A stretch of DNA of 64,000 bases. It comes from Schizochytrium sp. TIO01 (taxonomy: Eukaryota > Sar > Bigyra > Thraustochytrida > Thraustochytriidae). The position numbers were made by a program, and so were the translations under genes. The DNA lies in NCBI GenBank assembly GCA_004764695.1, contig SMSO01000025.1, positions 171,102 through 235,101 on the forward strand. Direction: 5' to 3'. Under the pieces are notes generated by a model. The model saw only the letters and a list, made by a program, of their open reading frames with translations, was not told the origin of the DNA and ran no database searches. Below, in pieces: positions 12,101 through 22,546 of this stretch (the stretch's first letter is position 1; every line of letters starts with the position of its first letter).

Positions 12101-15100
12101 CTCTTCAGGATGCCCAACTCGAATTACGTGTCGCTCGTCCAGGTAACGCCCTCCATAAAAATGAGTTGTGCAATGCTCCACACCACACGCATGGCGTCTG
12201 TGTGCAGGTGATTGCTGCCAAGGGGATGGAGTTTCGAATGATGGGCCATGGGCTCTCCTTGCATGAGTTAGGATGCATGGAACTCCCTGATATGGTATCA
12301 CAACTCCTTATTTACACCGGTAGCTCTGGGTCCAAGTTTAACGCAGCAAGAATCGCTCTCTTTATATCCCGTGTGCAACGTGCACGCGAACTAGGCGACC
12401 GCTTGCACCATGCCATGCGCATTAACTTTGGTTTCCAGGGTACGAAGGAGGAATGGGGTGAGGTTATTGTCAAGAATACTGGCACTCTTCGAATTGTCTG
12501 GCGATATGCTATTCCCCAAACAGTTAGTGCTGAAACGGACGTTGACGATGCTCAAGAGACGCTTCTTCCGAGCACTATCCTTGCTGAGAAGATGCGAATT
12601 AGGCGAACCTTGGAGGCCAGTGTCCCTTGGATCCTTCGTCTACGCCGTCGGAGCGTTGCCTGGAACGAAGCCGTGGCCTTGGAGGCTGTTCTGGCGGATC
12701 CAGACTCAGCACGGGCGGCTCTTCGAGACCTTCACGCATTGAGAGCCCAGCACGACGAAGACGTATCAAGAGCACTGCGACTAGTGAACCAAGCCTTACA
12801 GCACAAGTCCGTTGTAAGCAGGGAAAGCGAGCCGGTACAAGTCCAACCACGGTCTCTTGCGCCTGTAATTTTATTTGAATGGGACAACAAGTTAGCCAAA
12901 GCAAGTGCAGCGCAAGGAGGCATAAGTCTCGCTCATTGGGCTACGAGAGCAATGAATCTCATTGGTGCTGGATCGGCGACTACCTTCATCGCAATTGATG
13001 AGTCATTTTCAGATCTCACTCTCGATGCGCTGCTGGTGGGTCTTCGTGAAGCTACCAAGACGCCAGATCGTGCAGGGTATTGTCTTGCGAATGCCAATGG
13101 GTTAGTAATTGTCGGTCTTGATTTGCTGCCTCTCAGAAAACAACTCACAGTCTACGAGGCGTGCGCACATTATGCTCGAGCAGTTAGGAAGGTTGAAGGG
13201 AAAATCCCAGTTCCGGTGCTTGTCCTTTTAACCAGTAGGTCCATAAACCTAGACGAAGAAACCACTCGAGCAATCTATCGTGTGGTGCCTGGATCTGCGG
13301 ATGGAATTTTTGCAACTCTATGCGAGCAGGGTAGGCTATCACAAAAACTACGCGTCCAACGTATTAAGGAAAAATCACTTGTGTTTCGTGCTGCGGGCAT
13401 CGTAACAAGTGGGAAGCGTGTGTTGCTTCGCAAAGGCATGACAATCGCAGAACTTACTTCCGAGCTACGAGATGCCTCGAAGAATGCAGCGACAAGCTTA
13501 CGATCGGCTAAAATGCTAGTTTTAGACTGCTACGAGGATGCTTTCGAGATCTTTGAGTCTGCTCTTGGCGTCGCCTTGGTTGGGCTGTTCAATGCTCGCG
13601 TCGTTGGCGCCGAGTCTCAAAGTCGACCCTTGGTGTTCTCCCAGAAAGGTGATGTGGAGCTGATATTAGAGATTCCTGATGAATTAAATCTGCCGTTTAA
13701 TGCACGTAAGCTCAAAGATCGGTCGGATAAGTGGGTATCAATTTGCTGCGCCTGCACAACAGTCTGAGGCTACAGAGCAGGCTGCGGCTCGGCTCGAAGA
13801 GCTGGCGGAGCAAGCCATTCAACGTCACATCGACGAGTCTGATGTTCATGAAGCCCTGTGTTGCGTACCGCGGAGAGGTCAGCAGAGGCTCCCGTTTGTG
13901 TACACCTCGGCATCATTAAAGGCGATGGCAAAGGCAGTTCGGTCAATTCCCTTCTAGACCCGGAAGAGAAAATGAAATGGGTCACGCGGTAGTTCTGGCG
14001 GGCGATACAGGTACGGGAAAGACCTATTTGTGCATGAAACTTCATGAGCTCTTGGTGAGCTCAAAACTCTGGCGTGTTAATGATCTTCTCCGTATTTGGT
14101 CGTTTTCAGCGGCTTTTGGTCATCGTGAGGTGCAAGCCTTGAATGCAATGATCTGCGAGGATGCGCGAACTGAACATCAAAGGAAAACGAAGAGAATCTG
14201 GAACTTTGCAATTTTGGACGAGGTGACGGCAAGTCCCGCGCAGAGTTCCATTGAGCAGCTTGTCCGCATGCAAGGTCACAATGATCGTACACAAACCGAT
14301 CGCGTTGAGCGGGAAGATATTACCTCGTGTCCCTTGTTTCTCGTAACGTGCAATCCTGACCCTCTTCGTGACGAGGTTTTCCCACTTGCAAAAACTATGC
14401 GATCGGTTCAAATCAGTCTCGAGCGTCCTCCGTTAGATTCCATGGCCTCTTTTGTGCGGGCCAACTTTGCACGATTTGCGTCCAGAGTCGATGCTGACGT
14501 TGCGACCAGAATTTACCTTATCGTTGCCAAGGCCTTTGAAAGTCAAAGTAGAAGGAATAAAACTGAGTATGGTGTTTTGAGTGCACGTGATGCAGCTCAA
14601 TGCGCGGCCATTGCTGGTGCCCTAGACAGCAGTCAAGAGTGTCTTCAAGCAATTGCACCAGGAAGTTCATCAGTGCATGCTCTGATTCTTGCTATCTACC
14701 TTGTGATGGGAATCCGCATGGTTCCTCGCAATGATTTCTACACAAGTTTGGAGCAGGAAGAAACTATATTTGAGACAGAAAGATCGTGGAGTAGTTGGTT
14801 TGATGGTGTACGAGACTGTATTACAAAGGCCTATGAAGTTCCTTCGACTATCGTCCCGACTCTCGCTTTCAAGGAAAACCTGTTGGTGCTCACCTTGGGT
14901 ATGTTAACCAGGCAACCAGTTCTCCTCCTTGGTAACGACGGGATGTCCAAAAGTCTCTCAATTAAACTGACCATGCGACAGATGCGAGGCAGCCTCTCTG
15001 CAAAGGGCCTTCTTAGAGATCATTTCCCACGAGTGCAGTCTTTTGCTTTGCAATTTTCCCCTAGGACCTCCGCAGGTCTGGTTCGCCAACTTGGAAACGC

Positions 15101-18100
15101 CCTTGTGGCGTTGAATAGCGAAGGAGATTCTTCCTTAGGAGAAGTTCTGCCGTGCGCCGTGATGGAGGAGATGTCGATGGCACGTACGGGTCCTGATGGC
15201 CCACTGCGGGCTTTACATGGATTGTTAGATGATCACCAGACGCGTGTGGGCCGTGATCGAAGCAGTACAGCAGGCTCGGGTTCTAATACTTTCGGGTTTT
15301 GCGCCACATCTAACTTTCTGCCGAGTATGCAAGGGAAAATTCCAGTGGGCCGTGCGCTAGCCAATCGCATTCTCGTTCTTGTTCACGAAAAGCAGACAGA
15401 TGATGATTTGATGAAGATGGCCAATGCTGCGGCCAAGGGTTGGACTAAGCATCCGCTGCAAGTCACAGGGGAGCAACTTATCAAGCGCGCAGTCGGTCAT
15501 GTAGCCGTCCGTGATCTGCTTATATTTGCACGAGCCACAGCGCAGGCAGGTATGACTGCGACTGCGCCTGACACTGGCGCTGTCACTTGCGCTGCTTTCT
15601 TACAGCGACGGTCGAAAGCAGATTCTGAGAAGACATGGAAAGCGATGAAAATGTATCAAAATAAGGACCAAGATGACAATCCTCGGCTTTTTCGCGACAA
15701 TGTTCTTCGAATTTTCCGCGACCCCGGGATGCCATCTCGAGGTCTTTTGATTGTATACGATGATGTGAGAGATCTGAGCGACTGGCTCCACGAATTGGAC
15801 GAGCGTCTTTGCGCAAGGCTGTGCTATTGTGAAGCTTATGTGCTAGACCTTTTGTGTCTTAACCTTCCGACGAGGGCGATTGAGCTGACAGGAGCTACCA
15901 AGGTGAGTGAACTTGCGCGCTTGACCGAGTCTGATGTAATTCAGCTCTGCATGACTGGCAATTGCGGAGATGAGGCTCCCAAATTAGCACGCAATTTGCG
16001 ACAATGTCTTGAAAAATATGCTCAGTTGTGTGGCGATCCTTCTCCCCTTGTCCTACGCACAAAGCTTGCAAAAGGTCTGAATGCTGAACAAGATGTTGGA
16101 GATTGGGTCGATACGGTGTTCACCTCATTTGGGAGCTTAAGACGCGAGAGGATTCGCACGGCCTTGGGGAAGCGGAATATTCGCACACCAGGTGATCTTG
16201 CAGATATGTCGGTCGCCGATTTTTTGATTCCAACATGGCGCGAAGAAGCTTTTACATGTCTCACGCTTAAAACAGCACGTTGTGCGCTTTCGGGCGGCAA
16301 GATCCCTGTAGACGTTCGTGACGAGCTCAAATGTCACAACAAAGTTCTTAGGATAGCGCTTGAAGCGGCACCTGAGGGCCCTTCGAAAGCAATGAAGATA
16401 TTGAAGGCTTCAACAGAGAGACAACGCGAAATTATCTGCGTGAGTAGTTGGGCGCGAAGTGCAGATGATGCAAGTCAAGAAGCGCTGCTGCGGTTGCGAA
16501 CAAGCATTCAAAGTGGTGGGACAGCGGTTCTCGTGAATCCAGAGCCAATTTTAGATTGCATTCATGCGCTCTTGAATGACTTTACTGATGGGGAAACATC
16601 AACACTGCAGATGGGCACCTCTTTTGAAACGGTGTCGATTGGTCCTGGTGCCCGCCTCATCTTGTGTATGCACTCCAAGCAAATTCAAAATGTTCATGAT
16701 GCCGTGCTCTCACGCGTCTCGGTGGTGAATTCTGGGTATCCAATCCCAAGACAGATACCGAGTACCACGTTACGTCCTACGTCTGTCTATGCTCAGCTCG
16801 CAGCTCGAGTGCGGAACGCGGGTACGAATTGGCCTAGAGAAGAGGATCGGCACCTTCTTAAAAGTCTTGACGACACAAGTGGAGTATTGAGTGAGCGTCC
16901 TGGTAAGCTCGTGACGATTCTTTCCAGTGAAAGCAAAATCGAGACGGCCTCGAACCAATTTGTCCGGGTAGAAGCTCGAGATTATGCATCCTTGGAGGCA
17001 TTTTCTCGTGCACTCGGTGCCGCACTTAAACGTGGACGGGACCTTCTTATTGACCTTTCTGTGCTGTCTCAGGCAGACACTGTGAATGTGTTTTTACTTC
17101 TTGGCATGGCAGACTCGTATCACCACGTAAGCCCGTTGTCAAGTCGCCTCCGTCCCAGTGAAGCCTTGAATAACCTCTTTGATCAACATCTCTTTTCTAA
17201 GCGCCGTCGGGCAGTTTTCCATGTGAGCCCACTCGCGTTCTCATGTTGCTATCCATGCGAGAAGCTTCGTGGCCTGGTGGAGCTAATTGAGATTCGTGAC
17301 ACCAATCGTAGCATTACCAGTAGATGGCCACGTCTCGTAGATATCGCTGTCGATGCCACATGCGTGGCAGATGCTTGCCGGGAGCTGCTGGAAAACTATC
17401 TCGGAAGAAACCGAGGTTTACATGGCGATGCCGCAAATAGAGCATCTGCTGCCGCGTTGGCACGACTTTCTGTGGACGGTGTGTTTTTGAAGACATGGGA
17501 CCTAACTAGTGACGACGATAGTCGCCGCATTAAGGCATGGCAGCAAATGTGCGTAGCAGCAGAATTTAGTTCCAAGTCCCTGAGGACTCATGTACTTGAA
17601 AATCTTCGCGGTACCCTTTTTCGTTGCGCAGATTTTGTCGTACGAAAGACAGGTGGAAATTCCTCCATCACGGGTATTTCCTACACGGATGACGACGCTC
17701 AATTCTGGTGCTCAGATGAGGAAGTGGCCGCGGCAATCTTTGCTGCTTCAGCATTTCCTTTTCAGCAACAAGGTGCTATCAACACAGAGCAGAGCTCCTC
17801 GATGATGGCACAATCGATTGCGCGCACAGAGTCAAAGAGATCTCAGTTTCCTTGTTCTTCAGAGCTGTTTGCTGCTGCTCAGGGCGGCATGGATAGTATG
17901 AGAAACGCGTTTCCGAGTCTTTCGTTAAGCAGGAAGATGCTTCCTGAACCCCTGGTACGGCGTCTAGTGGAAAGTTTAATGCAAGAGCTCACACTCTCAT
18001 GGCGGCTCCAAGATACCGGGGTGCTGTGCCCAGACAGTTTTATTAAGGCGCTATTGAGGTTAGGCGACAGTGAACCCACACTACCCACTGTGGTGAATCA

Positions 18101-21100
18101 GTTTTGGCTCTGGCGGCATCACATCCTGCTGCTTGGGCTAGTGAATGGCGATATGGAGATTGACTTGAGGAATGAAAATGCGATGGACCATGTTTTCGAG
18201 GTTGTTGGCAAGGCTTTACACCGCCAGGAAACATCTTCTAACGTTGAAAGCTTTGAACGGATCTTACGATACTGTAAGGGAGATCGTGTACGGATGAGGG
18301 ATGCTGGTGATCTTGAAACTCTTGTTTCGCTTTGGCTTGCCTTTAAGCGTTCCAAAACGAGCAATGAGCTCCGCTGTGCGATTGAGTTGCAAGAGGGGTC
18401 GAAGCCATTAAGCTTTGATCCCAAGAACATCAGTTCACTGGTTGTACGCCTAGAAGGGGTCCGGGCGCGCCTCAAGCCAAAGAGCATTGCCCGTTTCGTG
18501 GAAAACCTGCTAAAGCACGAAGTGTCCGAAAATCTACTTGCACGCTCCCTTTGCCTTGTCCCAGAGAGAACATATTTGCAGGTTACTCGCATGGCCGACA
18601 TAATCGCAGCTCTGGAAGATGACGTGATTTTAAACTCCCAACAACTCCAACAGCGTCTGTGTGGTGCCTTGCGAATCGTTGCGCTGGGTCTTTTAAAAAG
18701 CACTTCGCTGGAACCTTGGGTGAGATTCATGTCACCCCAAAGACACCAACGCATAAAGACTATGAGCCCAGCTGCGTGGAGGCTTTTCTGCGCAGTGTTC
18801 GGTGCAAGAGTAATCGAAGTAGCTCTCGAGCAGACGTCCGTCAAAGCTTCACAGGCAGCACCTCTGTTGCGGGCAGACTGCCCTGTCTTTACGCCACTGC
18901 GCAATTTTACAATTCGAAAAATAATGTCTATGCATGGCGAATCAGGTATGGAAAAGTCGCGGGCCCATTTGAAAGCAATGAGCCCTGAAGCATGCGAGGA
19001 ATTGCCTTGGTACGAGCCTTTCATGAATCCTCCACGGCAAGGAGTGGACGAGTTGCTTGTGTGCGTTCCAGGGTTCGATGGTGGAGGTGGAGACGGCCTT
19101 TGGAAAGCTTTTGCACTGACGACGGACCCCGTACGACTGAGCGAAGAATGTAGTGCCTTCGAGGGACCAGCGCTTCTATGGAATGCGCTTATCTCTCCAG
19201 GAGGCACATTACATGCTCGTGGTGGAGGCTTTGCTATGCCTTATTATGCAAGGCAAGTTGCGGCATTAACCCTTCCTGGCGTTGGTTTATCTGGTCTGGA
19301 GCTTGTCCGAAGCATTAGCGATGGAACGTCGGTCAATCGATGCCCATCCTGTAAGTTTTTGTACAGTATTGGAAATTGTGGAATGCCGGGTAGCACAGCG
19401 AAGTGTCCTGGCTGCGGAAACGTACTTGGAGGCGAATTTCATCTATTTGCTGATGGGCGAAACCATGGCGTGTCGGGGGAGGAGAGCGAACATATTGTCG
19501 GGCTTCCCGAGACTTTGGAAAGTTCCATAGACTTCAAGGAGGGAATCCTCGAACCCCTAGAGTACCGTGTCTTGTGGCTCTTGATGCTTTTCCCGCTCCT
19601 CTGCAATCAGACCGGTGCAAACGAGGTGAACACCCGCGTTCAACAAGCTAGCAAGGCATGGCACGCGTTCAAGGCAGTCTCCGGGCTTTCTAGCGATGAA
19701 GAGGCCTCGGCCGCTTTAATCGCTTTGCTTTTGGAGGCCCATCACCGGCAACTAAGAAAACAAGCTCACCCCCAACAGCAATACCAACAGAACTCGATTC
19801 CGAATCTTGCCCTGAGTACTAGCACCCTAATTCTCCCGCCCAAAATACGTGCAAGAGACCACCGTGACATGCTTGAGCAAGACTTCAAAAAGCAGCTTCG
19901 TAAGTTACATCGCGGGACGGATTTGAAAACGTGGCTGGGCCAGGAAGCCAAAAAAGCGCTCCATCGCGCGGATGAGGAGCTGCGTAAGCACCCTCTGGTG
20001 CAGCTCCGTGAGAGCAACATTCAAGAACGCCAAGGCCAATCGCCCGAGGGCGCCGCGGAAGTGCACACGCGAATATTCCCTGAAGCTTGCGTGCTTAACG
20101 TGCACTCTGGATCCGTAGATGATGATGTGTTTAAGGACTTACTTTGGAGCCAACATAAGACGGTGGCGTTAGCTAAGCCTTTGACGATTTTGGCTGCTTT
20201 TGTGAGCGAGAGCGGCCAATGGTCCGGCGATCGCTTTGAGGAATTACTCAAAATCTCACACACATGGGTCCGTGAGGTCCCGCGTGTCTCCCAGTATCTT
20301 GGTGGGCTGGTTGTTGGGGCGCGGAAGCTTCAAGAAAAGGTTTGCAAGGGTAAATACACGACAGCCTTATCTGCGGTGCAAGGGTGTCTCTCTGTGGAGG
20401 AGAGCAAACGCTTTCAAGAGTCGTGGAATGGTTGCCGACAGGGTCATCAGTTTGAGTGCCAAAGAGTTGATGACCTGGGAAGTCTCGAGAGCTTACCGGT
20501 CACTGACATTCTGATTTTGGAGGGTAAGGAAACACCACTGCGAGCCATGCTGAAGACGCTTGTAGAAGCTCACAACGCCATGGTTTCTTGGATGCATGAT
20601 GTCGCGGGGGTTGAGTGCGAGGAAGTCGCCCTATTTGAAGTTGGTGATATCAGCGCCCACCTTACACAATGGCCCTTATTGGGCGCTCTAGTCAAGATCA
20701 AGGCTCCTACTGCATCCGCGAGCTTGGAGAAGGAATTGGCATGGAGCATGCCAGCGGTGAAGTTCTCATTTGATAAGAGCTGGCCCGAAATGCATGTCTT
20801 TGCAGAGGTCACTGGCAGCATAATTCGGGTCATGAAGCTTCCTGAAAGGCAGACCTTGCCCGCGGAAGTTGAAGCCGCAGTTGGAGAGTTGGAGCTCGGT
20901 GAGCCTGTACGCAACCTTCTTGAACATGCGCAAGCGTGCGCTGCTCGCTTCGCTGCTGACTTGCAGCAGGGACGTCTCATATCGCCAGACGCGAACGTAA
21001 CACTGGAGGTGTCGGGTCAAATCGTGCTTCAGATCAAGATTCGTCACCTCGAGGCACTGCAGGAGATTCTTTGCGGCCGCTTGCAACCGCGAAGGCACGA

Positions 21101-21398
21101 CGTGCTCGGTGATGCGTTTCGACAAGCCCCTCCGAAGGATGGTGTCTATGCGCTGCTCAAACCAGAAGCAAGAGAGGCTCTTGAGCGTAATGCTGTGCTG
21201 GACGCACTGGATGCGGCCTGCGCGGATATCTCTAGCTTTCCAAATGGTGAATTACCCATAAGTGAACTCCTTCCATATTGGGGCAATTACGATGATCTTC
21301 CCGAGGATGTACAAGCTGCCATCCAAACGCTTGATGTACCATGCGGGTATCTATACGCAATATTGGATCTTCGCTACGCCTCCTCCTCCGCCGCATAA
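9109..21398 (+). CDS. RNF213-like giant AAA+ E3 ubiquitin ligase with RZ finger
   Basis: About 4,100 aa in three frame segments (9109-13767, about 13743-13957, 13920-21398) that join if one base is skipped at each junction. The first in-frame ATG, at 9109, sits in a good context (caccATGG). Segment one is a long helical N-terminal arm. AAA module 1 has Walker A GDTGTGKT (14,001-14,024), Walker B FAILDE (14,205-14,222) and a sensor Asn in LVTCNPDP. Module 2 has a Walker A-like GNDGMSKS (14,931-14,954) and Walker B AVMEE (about 15,157). The following HALLNDFTDG...LILCMHSKQIQ part matches the region after the AAA core in RNF213. An RZ-type zinc finger lies at 19,341-19,443, and the C-terminal helical domain ends the protein. 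Human RNF213 is about 5,200 aa, has a dynein-like AAA core, and ubiquitylates proteins and bacterial lipopolysaccharide through the RZ finger. No RING finger is visible between core and RZ. Family assignment is confident; substrate unknown. Confidence 0.85.
19341..19443 (+). other. RZ-type zinc finger coding segment
   Basis: The segment encodes CPSCKFLYSIGNCG, then KCPGCGNVLGGEFH. This matches the RZ-finger pattern of RNF213 and ZNFX1 (CPNGHpysIGeCGrp...C..C.apIGG..H). The usual G-H after the first Cys-Pro-Asn is here C-K, so a zinc-binding His seems replaced by a Cys one position earlier. A later stretch, EESEHIVGLPE, aligns with the TGHVLG segment downstream in human RNF213, which holds a His needed for activity. 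Confidence 0.8.
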
Positions 21399-21917
21399 GC
21401 TCAAATCTGGTTTTCCTCGCCGGGTCTTCTCTCTCATGTGGGATGCCAGCCTGCTGCTTCATTCAAACAGTCGCCATATTTGCCCACCAAACCAGTTTCT
21501 TCAACCTCGATTTCGTCAATTTAGAGCTTAGAATTGCGGCCTGCTCATGAGGACTTTCGTCATACAGTTGGGCACAGCTTCGAGTGATATTGTAACTATT
21601 AAACGAATACGCATCTTGTTTATTTGTGTGTGTGTGTTTAAGGGAGAATATAAATCCCTCGGACTATCCTGGAGTCATGAGAAACTCGAAGTCCATAATG
21701 CGTCATACAAAACTCGACAATGTTGTGATGCCTTCATTCTCATCTTATTTTTATCAGGTGATGACCGTGGCCATGACTTGGGTGTTAAAACTATATAAAA
21801 ACAATCAATATAAACTAAAATAAAATATACTAAAAACGAAGAAGAAAATCCCTGTGAGTAAAACGAAAGAAAGTCACAACATGAACACCCGTTTTTATAT
21901 CAAATTTTTTTAATAGG
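21399..21917. other. Intergenic spacer
   Basis: This 0.5 kb spacer lies between the stop of the RNF213-like gene and the tRNA-Gly terminator. It becomes AT-rich towards the tRNA. No gene is supported; short open frames overlap one another without codon bias that I can see. Confidence 0.4.
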
Positions 21918-21926
21918 AAAAAAAAA
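21918..21926 (-). terminator. Pol III terminator of tRNA-Gly
   Basis: A run of nine T on the minus strand starts three bases after the tRNA 3' end. T runs of this kind end RNA polymerase III transcripts. Confidence 0.8.
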
Positions 21927-21928
21927 GA

Positions 21929-21999
21929 AGCGTCAGCCGGGAATCGAACCCGGGGCAGCCGCATGGCAAACAGCTATTTTACCACTAAACCACTGACGC
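21929..21999 (-). tRNA. tRNA-Gly (anticodon GCC)
   Basis: A 71-base cloverleaf on the minus strand. The 7 bp acceptor stem GCGTCAG/CTGACGC is perfectly paired. The D arm holds TGGTTTAGTGG (A box), the T arm GGGTTCGATTCCC (B box). The anticodon stem GCTGT/GCGGC encloses loop TTGCCAT, giving anticodon GCC. It matches the eukaryotic tRNA-Gly(GCC) pattern. There is no intron. A second, nearly identical copy in the opposite orientation lies at 33,613. Confidence 0.95.
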
Positions 22000-22235
22000 G
22001 CGATATTTGCAAATTGGAGCTGCTCCAAATATAGGTTACTCAGAGTGTAGCAAGGAAAAGGAAAAGTCAGTACTGCGCAGATTGGTAGGAGAGTCCTAGG
22101 TTCCTTGTTCAACAAAGCTCTACGAGTATCACCTAATGAAAGAGCACTCCTAACTTTGAGAGCATGGGCGGGTTTAGGTAGAAAGCAGTGTTTAGAATTT
22201 CTTCTAAAGACAATTCAAGTTGCAACCTTGAAGTG
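22000..22235. other. Intergenic spacer before paralogue A
   Basis: Spacer between the tRNA-Gly and the upstream block of the first family member. It contains AACTTTGAGAGC at about 22,155; a related AACTTTGAAAG motif occurs upstream of other copies (about 26,991 and 44,158). No gene is visible. Confidence 0.4.
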
Positions 22236-22285
22236 GTTCCGGTAAAACTGAACACTGGTTGAGGGAGGGTTTCTTTCGCTCCTGC
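22236..22285 (+). promoter_or_regulatory. Upstream block shared by paralogues A, B and C
   Basis: GTGGTTCCGGTAAAACTGAA, then a variable gap and GAGGGAGGGTTTCTTTCGCT. Matching blocks lie at about 27,106 (ATGGTTCCTGTCAAACTGAA... GAGCGAGGGTTTCG) and 29,512 (GTAGCTCCTGTAGAACTGAA... GAGCGAGGG). Each lies some hundreds of bases before a family member. It could be promoter or simply duplicated flank. Confidence 0.4.
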
Positions 22286-22546
22286 GCAGTTGCGCTACGC
22301 TTATTTTGGCGTAGAACTAACCTGGAGCAAAATCTAGTCGTAGCTAGCCAGCCACCTAGCTATTTTCGTTTCTCTTGCTTGCGTTTTCACCTCAGGCAGG
22401 AGCAGCAGAATCTTGGCTTGAAGCCTGCAAAGACGAAACTCAAACAGAAACCTCTCCAAGTTCGCCGTAGTGAGGTGCCAAGCCCTTGTCGGGAGGCCTG
22501 AAGTCTGGCAATACGTGAGACTGACTAAGGTCCAACTTGGAGAAGA

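Noticed and set aside
13690-13957. Tiny introns explaining the two RNF213-like frame breaks (28-base GTATCA...CAACAG and 16-base GTCAAT...TTCTAG)
   Set aside because: Lengths fit the frame change, but the proven introns here are 52-135 bases, and the other breaks offer no consistent GT-AG solution.
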